Below are positions 35,111 through 45,816 of a stretch of DNA of 64,000 bases, piece after piece. Every line of letters starts with the position of its first letter. Positions within the stretch are counted from its first letter, which is position 1. Both the position numbers and the translations under genes were made by a program. The notes below the pieces were generated by a model, which made no database searches, had not been told where the DNA came from, and saw only the letters and a list, made by a program, of their open reading frames with translations. Source of the DNA: Gigaspora margarita (lineage: Eukaryota > Glomeromycota > Glomeromycetes > Diversisporales > Gigasporaceae); assembly GCA_009809945.1 (NCBI GenBank), contig WTPW01000155.1, positions 364,059-428,058 on the forward strand, in the 5' to 3' direction.

Positions 35111-35609
35111 TCACAAAAATTATTTTTCTTTCATTATTTCAATATTTAATTTGTATATTAGTAGTAATATAAAAGAATATACAGTTTTCCTCCTCTATAA
35201 TCATGCAGTTTGTATCATAAAAATATGTGATTATAAATGAGTATGATTATAAATATATATCCTATATAGTCACAATAATATAAAAAATATTTATAATATG
35301 ATTATATAAAAGTAAATATTTTATATTCACAAATAGTTACTAAAAAACCAAAAAAATTTTTTATCCAAAAATAAGCAACTCATAATAGATAATAGTTACT
35401 ACATAGTAAAGCCCAAATTCTGCTATCTAAATCGATCGTAATTGCTTAAGTAAGCTTATTCAGAAGATCAAAATACAAGTACTTTAAAATTTTTATGCAA
35501 TTTGGAGAAATTTTTATTATTTTCATTTAATTTTTATGTTCAACAAAAAAAATTAGAATTTTTTTAAAAAATATATTCAATAACATAAAATTAAAAGTTT
35601 AATAATTAT

Positions 35610-36330
35610 GTGGAAGAACCAATTAATGATGGTCAGACTCAATGTACAAAGCAGACTTTGGATTCTTGCACAGCCATAGAAGCCAGGCATACAGTGAGTG
35701 ACTCTATAGAAAAAACCCAAAAGGTCTCAGCTTCCATTTCATCAAATCCTGCTAAGACCCCTCTCCAAATACTTTCCTTACAATATCTAAAAAAACTATC
35801 ATCCCATCTATTTTCATAAACACTTCATCATCCAAATTAAAACCTCTTAAAGATTTTACTTTTGAAGATTCAGACAATGACAATACATCTTCAACTACAA
35901 ATACTATATTAGACAAACCTAACAATCCTCCTCCCTCCAATCTACTCGATCTTTATGATCCTACTACATGTTATAACAAATTCTTATCCTACTACAAACT
36001 TCAATCTCTACCTTCACCTCAAACAATTGCTTCCTTTACACAATTTATCAAATCAAACTATCTGACATTCTTTTCTGAACAATATATCAAACTTTCTGTC
36101 CAAACAAAAACAAATACAACTCTGAAGAAGCACACATATACTTACCACATGAAACATTTCTTTTACCAAATCGCTCTCCACTTCCCTTCAAAAACCTTAT
36201 CAACTTTCTAAATATTCCTCTTAAATCCAATTGTCCAACAAATATACCATCTCTACAAACTTGTGAACTTTTTCTAAACCAACCCTCAATCCATTCTACA
36301 CCAAATCTCTCTCTTACCCTAGAATATGCT
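35610..36330 (+). pseudogene. LINE N-terminal region (ORF1-like), degenerate
   Basis: The frame opens at 35610 (MEEPINDGQTQ), is rich in S, T and N, and continues after a frame change near 35820 as FEDSDNDNTSSTTN and LLDLYDPTTCYNKFLSYYKL. There is no recognisable nucleic-acid-binding motif. It lies directly upstream of the endonuclease. It may be the ORF1 protein or the N-terminus of ORF2. Confidence 0.45.
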
Positions 36331-36336
36331 TCAATT

Positions 36337-37080
36337 CCCATTAAAATTGCCTCTTTAAATATTAATGGTCTTAACCAACCAAACAAAAAACTTTCCATTC
36401 TAGAAGCTCTTAACAATAACTTTTTGAAATTCTAGGCTTTCTGAGACTCATCTTTCAATAAAAGAAGGAAAATTCTTTAATAATCAAATACCCAACTATA
36501 CTAGCTTCTGGAGCTCTTACTCCTTTCCACACCAAGCAGGTATAGGTATCTTTATTCATCATAAATTGCAAAACATATTGCTCATACACATAACTACAAT
36601 AGCCATATCATTGGCCTTGATCTTCACTTCAAAAACCTAGCAATATGTCTCTTACAAATTTATGTTCCTACTCAAGAGAAAAAACAACTCTGTAAAGATA
36701 TCCAAGAACATATAATTTCTCTTGCTCAAAATTCCAACTACAAACTTATTATTATAGGAGACTTTAATAGTGTTCCAAACCCAAGACTAGATTGTTCTCT
36801 AGCAAAAAAATCCTCAATACCCAAATCCCAACTTATCAAGTTTTTTCATAGCCATCAATGCAAAGATATTTACCATTTCTTATTGTCTAATACTCAGAAC
36901 TTCACATTCCAACGAGCCAATATCCAGAGCAGAATAGACCAAATTTGGACTAATCTATCGATTACAAATATCGAATACACAGATATTCTCATGATACTAT
37001 ACTTGAATCAGACCATAAAATAATAACCTTAGAAATTTCAATTATAATCAGCAAACCTAAACCTTATAAGCAACAAAAAA
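36337..37080 (+). pseudogene. LINE APE-type endonuclease domain, degenerate
   Basis: The domain nicks target DNA for target-primed reverse transcription. Motifs seen in order across shifting frames: KIASLNINGL (36343), SETHLS (about 36440), IIIGDFNSVP (about 36750), SRIDQIWTNL (about 36926), ESDHKIITLE (about 37005). These are the catalytic N, E, D-x-N and S-D-H signatures of the exonuclease/endonuclease/phosphatase fold. A frame change lies near 36430 and others follow. The end of the domain runs into the tandem duplication at 37019-37208. Confidence 0.75.
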
Positions 37081-37208
37081 GAAAATCTTTTCTTTGGAAA
37101 AACTGCTCCAAATAATAATAACCTTAGAAATCTCAATTATAATCAGCAAACCTAAACCTTATAAGCAACAAAAAAGAAAATGCTTTCTTTGGAAAAACTG
37201 CTCCAAAT
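37019..37208 (+). repeat. 95-bp tandem duplication inside the LINE
   Basis: Two nearly identical copies (37019-37113 and 37114-37208), including ACCTTATAAGCAACAAAAAA, with only a few differences. Since 95 is not a multiple of three, the duplication shifts the reading frame. It therefore helps inactivate the element. Confidence 0.85.
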
Positions 37209-38899
37209 CAACTATTCAAGACTATTCTACTCAAACTACATGCAATATCAAACATATCTCTCCTAAAATTCAATCAATCTCAAACCAAAATCAACTCAAT
37301 CTTACTTGAAACCAAATATGCAAGGCTTTAACTAAAGCAGCTACCAAACACATTCCCTTTAAGAAAATCAAAACAATTAAAGAAATTCAGGACACTTCCT
37401 CTTTTGAACAATCACCATTATATTATAGATACAAGCAAATCCAATTTCTCAAAAACCATTTTCAATCACCCAACTTCCCAAACATTCTCAACAAATACCA
37501 AACCAAATATCCTAATAACTCTCTACAAACCAATCCCCCAAACCTTCTCCAAATCAAAAATAAATTTCAACTTATCAAAACTGCACTAAATTATCAATAT
37601 CAACAAAACTTATATAATGAAATTAAACAAAAAATAGAAAACTGAGACAAAACCGATACAGACTTCCCAAACTTTTCTACAAAAAAATACTCAAGAAATA
37701 TAACAATATCAACATTGACAGCCTACTAATTGACAATACCCTCCTCACAGAGCACAGTGAAATCTTGGAGCAAATACAAACCCATTTTTCAGAATACTTT
37801 TCTGAAAAACCTCTTCAACCAATCCCTGCTGATCTAAACCAACTCTATCAACCACATCCAGAACTCGAACCTCTCTTTAATGACTTATTTAAAACAAACA
37901 CAGATCAGAAATGGTCAGAAACAATCTCTAATCTCCCAAACCAAAAAGTAGCTGGCCCTTCTGAAATATGCTATGAGCATATTAAACATGCTAGCTCTAT
38001 AGCACAAAGTATTTTTAGATCTTTTATTAATAAATATCTCCAATTGCAAAAAATACTAACAGAATGGAAATCTTCAAACATTTTTCTTTTTTCAAAAAAA
38101 TCTAACTGGGACTTTACACTTAACCAAGTTCGACCAATCTCTATTATTGAGCCCTTTAAAAAGTCTTTACAAAAATTTTTACTAGCTGCCTGAACAAAAT
38201 AATTTCAACAAACAACCTTCTTTCTAATTTAAATTTCGCAGCTACTAAAAACTCTTCAACATATATACCAATTCAAATTTTGCATAATACTATTGAACAT
38301 TACATCTCCTATAACAAAGAAGCATGGATACTATTTCAAGACATGTCTAAAGCATTTGATAGAATCAATATTAGATACTTACAAGATGCTTGTTGAAGAA
38401 TTGGTATCCTAATTCTGGTATTAATTTAATAACTGAACTGCATACCTCTCGTGCAGCCAAAGTAATTATAGCTTATGGACTTACATCACCAGTTCCTATT
38501 ATCTCTGGTATTGAACAAGAAGAAACCTATTCTCCTCTTCTTTGGAAGATTTACTATGACCCTATTCTTGCTTTATTGCTCAAAAATATAATAATCAATT
38601 CCTAAAAATCTCCTCCCCTTCACTACTTGATACAGTCTAACCCCGCTATAGTCACATCTGAAATAGTCACATTTCCTTGAGACTATATACTAATCATTTG
38701 CAGTAATATAAAATTAACTCTCACTATAATAGAACCCCAGACATCTCTCATAGAGGTCATAACTGATCTGCATAAATTTAGGTATTTTTGCTACCCCTAA
38801 AATCAAGTGAATTTGCTAAAAGGTTAGATTATTATATATAAATTTTATAGTAATTTGCTAAAAACCAAATTATCACATCTATTTTTATAAATCAAAATA

Positions 38900-40790
38900 A
38901 TATATGTATTTTTGATTGCTGANCAAATTTTCTTAGAGCACTTTGTTAGAATCAATTAGTAAAATTTTGNGAATNATAGAATTNTTTGTATTTTTATTAA
39001 TAAAATTATATAAAATATTATAATTCACAAAATTTTACTAATTGATTCTATCATTGTGCTCTAAGAAAACTTGTTCAGCACATAAATATACATTATTCCA
39101 GCATATTTACTTTTATATTTTTTGAAAATTTAAGAAAAAATGCTTAATTTTGGATTTTTTTGATCAAACAATCCAAAATTAAGCATCTTCTCTTAAATTT
39201 TCAAGAAATATAAAAGTAAATATGCCAGAAAAATGTATTTTTATGTGCTGAACAAGATTTCTTAGAGCACAATGTTAGAATCAATTAGTAAAATTTTGTA
39301 AATTATAATATTTTATATAATTTTATTAATAAAAATACTAAAGAGTTCTATTATTCACAAAATATTACTAATTGATTCTAACATTGTGCTCTAAGAAAAA
39401 TTGTTCAGCACATAAAAATACATTATTCTAGCATATTTACTTTTATATTTCTTGAAAATTAAGAGAAAATGCTTAATTTTGGATTTTTTGATCAAAAAAT
39501 CCAAATTCTCTTAAATTTTCAAGAAATATAAAAGTAAATATGCCAAAATAATATATTTTTATGTGCTAAACAATTTTTCTTAGAGCACAATGTTAGAATC
39601 AGTGTATAAAATAGCATGATAAAAATCCGGATCTACCATTTTTTATATTGCATATACCGGTATTTTAAAATTGGGCCGATGCAACAAACGGTGCATGATC
39701 CAGAATTTTTTGAAGTTACCGGTGCGTGCATCTATGTGCCCCAATGATCTGATGATCATTTTCTACTAATGCAGGTTTTTTTTTTTTGAACTGGTATTTT
39801 TTATATAACAGGTGCATGTACCGGTAAATTAAAATTTCTATTTTAAACACTGGTTAGAATCAATTAGTAAAATTTTGTAAATTATAATATTTTATATAAT
39901 TTTATTAATAAAAATACTAAAAATTCTATTATTCACGAAATTTACTAATTGGTTTTAACAAAGTGCTCTAATAAAACTTGTTTAGCACATAAAAATACAT
40001 TATTTTGGCATATTTACTTTTATATTTCTTGAAAATTTAAGAGAAGATGCTTAATTTTGGATTTTTTGATCAAAAAAAAAAAATTAAGCATCTTCTCTTA
40101 AATTTTCAAGAAATATAAAAGTAAATATGCCAAAACAATGTATTTTTATATGCTAAACAAGTTTTCTTGAGCACTTTGTTAGAATCCATTAGTAAAATTT
40201 TGAGAATTATAATATTTTATATAATTTTATTAATAAAAATACTAAAAAATTCTATTATTTACAAATTTTACTAACTGATTCTAACATTGTGCTCTAAGAA
40301 AACTTGTTCAGCACATAAAAATACATTATTTCGGTATATTTAATTTTATATTTCTTGAAAATTTAAGAGAAGATACTTAATTTTGGATTGTTTGATCAAA
40401 AAATCCAAATTAAGCATCTTCTCTTAAATTTTCAAGAAATATAAAAGTAAATATACCAGAATAATGTATTTTATGTGCTGAACAAGTTTTCTTATAGCAC
40501 AATATTAGAATCAATTAGTAAAATTTTGTGAATTATAATATTTTATATAATTTTATTAATAAAAATACTAAAAATTTCTATGATTCACAAAATTTTACTA
40601 AGTAATTCTAAAAAAAGTGCTTTAAGAAAACTTGTTTAGCACATAAAAATACATTATTCTAGCATATTTACTTTTATATTTCTTGAAAATTTAAGAGAAG
40701 ATGCTTAATTTTGGATTTTTTGATCAAAAAAAATTCAAAATTAAGCATCTTAAATTTTTAAAAATTATAGCAGTACAAAAAAATGAGATA
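38900..40790. repeat. Tandem array of alternating palindromes (~325-bp period)
   Basis: Two palindromic modules alternate about five times. Module A has arms TTAGAATCAATTAGTAAAAT and a centre near TATAATTTTATTAATAAAAA; its start recurs near 38945, 39273, 39592/39854, 40180 and 40505. Module B has arms TTAAGAGAAGATGCTTAATT and a centre GGATTTTTTGATCAAAAAATCC-like, near 39165, 39490, 40070, 40395 and 40725. The array gives ten successive potential hairpins of roughly 100-200 bp. One module is broken by a 253-bp MITE. Confidence 0.8.
39600..39852. mobile_element. hAT-type MITE
   Basis: Terminal inverted repeats CAGTGTATAAAATAG and CTATTTTAAACACTG are flanked by a perfect 8-bp duplication, GTTAGAAT (39592-39599 and 39853-39860). 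The 253-bp insert is absent from the equivalent position in the other array units, which shows the empty site. Its ends resemble those of the 25075-27473 element (CAGTGTTTAAAATT). The interior contains ACCGGTA-type words and no coding sequence. Confidence 0.85.
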
Positions 40791-41470
40791 GCTTATTTTT
40801 GGGTATGATTCTTGCAAAATGTAGCTTATTTTTGGGTATGATTCTTGCAAAATGTAGGTAATTTGCTAAAAATAAAATACAACATGCATAAAATTGCTGT
40901 AATTTGCCAAAATGCTTTATATAACCTTTTTTAAAATTAACCTCAATTTGCAAAAACTTAAATTTGAACCTCAGACCAAATTTTCTGCAATTTGCTAAAA
41001 AAAAATATGAAATATATCAGAGATGCCCGGGGTCCTGCTATAATCACATGAAGTGACTATTATTATGTTTCTCTCGCTATAGTCACGTCAAGTTTCTGCC
41101 AGACAGTGTGAATATAGTGGGGTTAGACTGTACAATTTTTAATACAACCCCAACTACTATTACGATCCCTCCTTTAGCCTATATGGATAACATAGTGTAG
41201 TACTGTGAACATCCAGAAACTCTACAAAATATTCTTAATGATGTCTCTATCTTATACAAAATTAATAACATTGAAGTTAACTCTACCAAATCTGATCTAC
41301 TCCATATCCTTTCCAAAAACTCAAAAACAACTAATTACAAACTTCTTTATAACAATCAAAAATTACTTCTCGCAAATCTGAAGATATAATTAGATACCTA
41401 GGTAACTTCTATGTTGGCAAAGCTCAACCAAACCAACTTTAGATATGATATATAATAAAATAGAAAACTT

Positions 41471-42660
41471 TCTAATTCTTATTAGATACAAAAAATTGTT
41501 ACCTTNNCAAATANCTTCCTTATTCAANCTTATACTTCAACNCTCTTTAGAATATCTTTTGCAAATTGTTCTTATTCATAAAAATACACAAACCAAACTC
41601 TCCTGATTACTTTCTATACAAACAAAAAAAATGCTCTCACTAGCCAAGAACACTAATAATATCACACTCACAAATCCACTTGCCTTTAATTTATCTACTT
41701 TTACTAATTTAATCCAAAAAGTCAGTATCTCTAATATCAAACATATTTTTAATACCTTCCCACTTCTCTCAGATATTGGTATTGCTCAAATCAAATCCTG
41801 GCTATTAAAAACTTGGTCTCCTAAACTTACTAAAAAAACCCTCCTTTTGTATCATTAAAAAATACAAAACTATACTCTTCTTTTCTATCTCACACAACTA
41901 GCTAAAAATAATATAACAATTTCCTTTATCCCTCCAATTATAACATTTTTACCTTCTCTTCCTGAACATACATATCTAATCTATGATATACTCCCTACAA
42001 CTCCTAATAATCTTACAATTAATAGTCTCAGAAACAACAAAATTTTATTCATCAAACAAATTACAACTGCAAATATCAACTTTTTTTTTCCTTGGAACAA
42101 TATATATTTTTGAATAAACAAAACAACTAGAGGTCGCTAACCTTCTTGGTTCACTCGACTTACTCAAATACTACAACTTAACTCTGTCCATATTACATGG
42201 CCACATATTAAACTACCCTCAAGAAACAGCTTCATCAATACAACTGATCTAATATCCCCCTCCAACTCACTTCTTTACCAACTATTATTCAATAATCGAG
42301 ATAAAATTATCCTGCAATTAAACAAATCTTAGCAAACTACTCTCTATAAAATTAATCAATCTAGTGAAACATCTACAGAACAATCAAAGCTTTCAGAAAT
42401 CACTAATCTCCCATAGAATTTCAAATTTATAAATCTTCCATATAGACAAATCAAGTTTAATAGACCTCTTTTACAAATAGACTATAAAGAAATTCTTGCT
42501 ATAATTGATATCTTCAACAANTTNGACTTACCCTTACCTCCCNCNCCCTATCAACCCCAAATTAATANTCTNTCNNNNGANATACATCTTATATATCATA
42601 GTATTAAAACCCCTTACTACCAAAATCAACTAATTCAAATATACAACAATATCCTTAATN
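41471..42660 (+). pseudogene. LINE RT thumb/connection region, degenerate
   Basis: Broken frames with long S/T/N-rich stretches, for example LSTFTNLIQKVSISNIKHIF and DIGIAQIKSWLLKTWSPKL (41690-41820). N bases are numerous at 41506-41550 and 42520-42665. This is the expected spacer between the reverse transcriptase and RNase H, and no motif could be named. Confidence 0.5.
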
Positions 42661-43095
42661 TAAATACAACTCANCTTAACTTTTTTACTGATGCTTCCAT
42701 TAAAAACCTTCAATCCTCAAATATTAAATCTGGTATAGGCTGGATTTGTGAAAATGACCCTTCTATCTACTTTACTGCAGCAATAATTCCTTTTCCAGAC
42801 TTTTCTCACTCTGAATTAATAACAACTATTCCTCTTTTACTTGCTATACCAAATAATCTATTATTACAATATATATTGATAACTTATCTGCAATCAAAAA
42901 CCTAATCAATCCTTCTTCCTTTAAACTTATTCAAAACAAAAACTGGGATATAATCTCAATTATTAACTCTATTAAATCTACAAAAAATATTTCTATTACT
43001 CCTATCAAAGTTGAATTACATTTAACTAGTTCTCTGCATAACCAAGCTGACCTGCTAGCAAAACAAGGCTCTGATAAACCTATAATAGAAATCTC
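42660..43095 (+). pseudogene. LINE RNase H domain, degenerate
   Basis: The domain removes the RNA strand of RNA:DNA hybrids. Seen in order: FFTDASIKN (about 42680, first catalytic D), SGIGWICEND (about 42728), FSHSELITT (about 42802, catalytic E), and after frame changes LHNQADLLAKQGSDKP (about 43038, the A-D-x-L-A motif). The third active-site region is disrupted by stops. Confidence 0.7.
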
Positions 43096-43345
43096 TTATA
43101 CATACTTCAAACTACCTACTTACTTTTTATAGAACAATTATATAATAATACACAAAGCTTGCTCCTTTTATTAAAAATAATATCAAAATTCAAGAACTAA
43201 CATCTTGGTCATCTCTTAAATTTTTTAACAATTATGCTTTAGATATAAACTGGAACTTAACTTTTAAAAATACTTAAATCTTTAGAATACAATTCCTTTT
43301 TATACTCCTTCTATATCAAAATCCTAACAAACAACCTCCACAACA

Positions 43346-43645
43346 ATGCAAAACCTTAACATTCGCTACCCAAATCTATACACAACAAATCAATATTGTA
43401 AATGCTCTTCAATTGGAGATACTCTATATATACTCCTATGTTACAAAAATACTGAAAATATCCAACAATCGCTTACTAATATAATTAATAACACACTTCA
43501 ACAATCCTTATTAATATCAATCTCAGATATTACACTTCTTAATACCCTTTCATTACTATCAACTAACTCCTCTAATATACAATACAACTTCCTTATACCT
43601 ACCATCCTAGGAATATACTCCAAACCAACATATCATAATATCTAA
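43346..43645 (+). pseudogene. LINE C-terminal Cys/His region
   Basis: A 99-codon open segment begins with YCKCSSIGDTLYILLCYKN, a degraded C-x-C...H-x4-C motif. Here Y or L stands where H would be; the relative on the minus strand keeps CFICNTSDSPNH. Such C-terminal zinc motifs are common in LINE proteins. About 280 bp of further decayed coding sequence follows before the 3' UTR (about 43920-44247). Confidence 0.5.
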
Positions 43646-45007
43646 AAAAACAAACTGAACTCTTTCTTACTAACTTCTCAAATAATCTCTTAAATTGGTT
43701 TTATGACAATATATGGTCTCAACATAATATATTTCAACATCAATAGGAAATAGCCTGGAATATCACAAAAAAAACCAAATGTACTAAAATAACTCTACTG
43801 TCAAGCACTACTCAAAAAAATACATCAAGAACTCATATACAACCAATAAACCTATACTCTGCTATTGAAAAATGGTACTTACAAGGCTACCCCCTAACAA
43901 CATGCTTTTTATAATGTCATGATTAACACCTTAGATTTTCTACAACCTATCCTAACTAGATTTATTTTATTAGTTTAAATTAATAATAGTATAAAATAGG
44001 AAATAGGAGGTGTAATATCATATTGGGTGCTCTGTAGCACAAATGTAGTTAGAAATCTTTACTATAGAATTTTTCTATAGCCATATCTCTTTACTTTGAC
44101 TAGTTTTTGGGTTGGAGAAATTTGTCAGCCTGGTCCAAAAACTTATCTGACCCCTCACCCATCTCTACTTGATAACAAAAAGACTATTAATCTTAGGATT
44201 AATTTAAGGTTGCTGTAACAAAGTTTCTACTATAACATTATATTAATAAAAAAAAAAAAAAAAAAAAAAAAAATAAAAATAAAAACCTCTCTAATTTTGA
44301 TAAAAATTTTATAGTATATGCATTATTATCTTCTGAATAAGTTTAATTAAGTGATTATAATCGATTTGCATAGTAAAATTTGGACTTTACTATGTTGCAA
44401 CTACTTGTGATCACTAAACATCAATTTATTTTTTGTATAACTTTTTGTCCAAAAAAAAATAGCTTACTTTTAGGAATCTGCAATAGTAAAACTTGAACTT
44501 TTATATAAAATGTTGTGATTATATAAGAGTATTTTTACTAATAAAAGATTTCAAAAAGCTTCTAAAAATGTAATAGTGATTATAAGCTATTTGTGATTAT
44601 ATAAAGGTATTTAATATATAAAAAATAGGAGTTAAATTTTGTGTAATTATATAGAGGTTGTGACTTTAGAGGAGGTGATTGTAGAAGAGGAAGACTGTAG
44701 ATATATAAAAGGTATAAAAATGTATATATTTCTAATATTTAACTTATACATTATCATAGTGTACTAACCAAAATACCTGGTACAATGCAATTTACTCATA
44801 AAAAAAAACTTGCAAAAGACTTTGGTATATTATACAGCAGCAGGTCAGTGTCACAAGAAAAAAATTTTTAAGCATATATATATTTTGTACTTACAATGAG
44901 CAGTCTAAAAATTTTGAAAAACCTATATTTAATTAATAGAGGTCTCATGTTTTGTACTGGGTACTTTGCAATAGGGAGTATTGTAAAAGGAGTACTTTGG
45001 TCAGTGC

Positions 45008-45302
45008 AGGACCTGAACATCTCTCATATAGGTCATAACTGGATTTTGGCCAATTTTGGTCTAATTTACTAAAAATGACAAAATCTATTTACTTTAATAA
45101 CTTCTAATTTAGTAATCAGAATTGAATAAACATTTTTTGTTAGATGTGCCTTACTAAGAGCTTCATTTTTAAAAAAAGTTCATTCAAATTGAACTACTTG
45201 ATTCCAAGATAATTGCCAAAAACTGTTTTTTGCTTCTCAAATTTTAGATATTTTTGCTAAAAAATTTCAAGTATGACCTCTATACTAGATATTTGGGGTC
45301 CT
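45008..45302. mobile_element. hAT-like MITE (AGGACC ends)
   Basis: The ends AGGACCTGAACATCTCTCAT and (reverse complement) AGGACCCCAAATATCTAGTA are flanked by GTCAGTGC (45000-45007) and GTTAGTGC (45303-45310), seven of eight identical. It is 295 bp, with the body matching 22855-23121 in reverse orientation. No coding capacity. Confidence 0.65.
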
Positions 45303-45346
45303 GTTAGTGCACTACAGTATATGTTTTTAGAAATAGAAAAATTTTA

Positions 45347-45665
45347 TTGAAAATAGCTCTGTAAGTTTTTGATCAAATTTAGTAAAAAGTTTTATTTTAA
45401 TTCTACAAATTTGTAGAATTCAATAAAAAAATTTTATTAAATTTGGTCAAGAACTTGCAGAGAATCTTTAATAAAAGTTTTCTACTTGTAAAAATATATA
45501 ACAAAGAAGCTGCACTAAGATTATTTATAGCAGCTTTTATCAAAGCTATTACAATGAGTTCTTGACCAAATTCAATAAATTTTTTTATTTTAAATTTCAA
45601 ATTTAAGAATTCAAGTAAAAAATTTCCATCAAATTTGGTCAAGAACTTGTAGCAATAATATTAAT
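45347..45665. repeat. Inverted-repeat cluster around TTTGGTCAAGAACTTG
   Basis: TTTGGTCAAGAACTTG occurs near 45441 and 45634. Its reverse form (GAGTTCTTGACCAAATT) is near 45558, with a looser form (AAGTTTTTGATCAAATTT) near 45362. A short perfect palindrome, ATTCTACAAATTTGTAGAAT, lies near 45400. The minus-strand open frame here is a by-product. Confidence 0.55.
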
Positions 45666-45816
45666 AAAATTTAAATATTTAAAACAAAATCAAACTAATC
45701 AATATAGTGCAAATAGAAAAAGTTAATATTATACAAAATATGGTATAAAAACAGTAACCTATTTTTAATTGTATTTTTAATTACATTTTTTTATACCTTA
45801 TATACACTTTTTTTAA

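Larger units (their letters stand above)
38731..41036. mobile_element. hAT-like element with tandem-hairpin interior
   Basis: The left end AGAACCCCAGACATCTCTCA and right end (reverse complement AGGACCCCGGGCATCTCTGA) are flanked by ACTATAAT (38723-38730) and GCTATAAT (41037-41044), seven of eight bases identical. The ends match those at 22855 and 45008-45302, so the three form a family. Its interior, unlike the 295-bp relative, is expanded by an array of hairpins. Four or five N bases lie near 38924-38984. Confidence 0.6.
38633..41130. mobile_element. pogo-like MITE carrying a nested hAT-like element
   Basis: The ends CAGTCTAACCCCGCTATAGT and (reverse complement) CAGTCTAACCCCACTATATT are inverted repeats bordered by TA (38631-38632 and 41131-41132). 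This is close in style to pogo/Tigger ends. Without the nested insert it would be only about 190 bp. It interrupts the LINE reverse transcriptase. Confidence 0.75.
37765..41470 (+). pseudogene. LINE reverse transcriptase, split by a 2.5-kb insertion
   Basis: The first part, 37765-38193, encodes SNLPNQKVAGPSEICYEHIK and NQVRPISIIEPFKKSLQKFL. After a frame change come FQDMSKAFDRIN (about 38338, first catalytic D) and SGIEQEETYSPLLWKIYYDP (about 38505; the usual PQG-type loop is altered). The element at 38633-41130 interrupts here. The frame resumes with AYMDNIV (about 41179), equivalent to the YxDD catalytic box with the second D replaced by N, as in the relative at 63675-63857. Confidence 0.75.
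35540..44273 (+). mobile_element. LINE retrotransposon (APE endonuclease, RT, RNase H), inactive
   Basis: Broken frames on the plus strand contain, in order, an N-terminal region, an APE-type endonuclease, a reverse transcriptase, an RNase H, a C-terminal Cys/His motif, a 3' UTR and a poly(A) run at 44248-44273. The APE-RT-RNase H order recalls Tad/I-type LINEs of fungi (family knowledge). Many stops, frame changes, a 95-bp tandem duplication and a 2.5-kb insertion make it dead. The LINE at the right end of the window is a relative on the opposite strand. The exact 5' boundary and target duplication were not found. Confidence 0.8.
35182..44697. mobile_element. pogo-like palindromic element split by a LINE
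   Basis: The left end CAGTTTTCCTCCTCTATAAT and the right end (reverse complement CAGTCTTCCTCTTCTACAAT) are inverted repeats bordered by TA (35180-35181 and 44698-44699). The arms run about 350-430 bp inward (for example ACATAGTAAAGCCCAAATT against its partner near 44385) and stop where the LINE begins on the left (about 35540) and at its poly(A) tail on the right (44273). Without the LINE this would be a palindrome of under 1 kb. Half-ends of the same family occur at about 25352 and 26002. Confidence 0.65.

Noticed and set aside
35752..36416. Minus-strand open frames opposite the LINE
   Set aside because: Shadows of the plus-strand LINE sequence; the endonuclease motifs fix the real strand.
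38900..40790. CRISPR-like regular spacing
   Set aside because: Units are palindromic, ~325 bp apart, with no unique spacers and no cas genes; the genome is eukaryotic.
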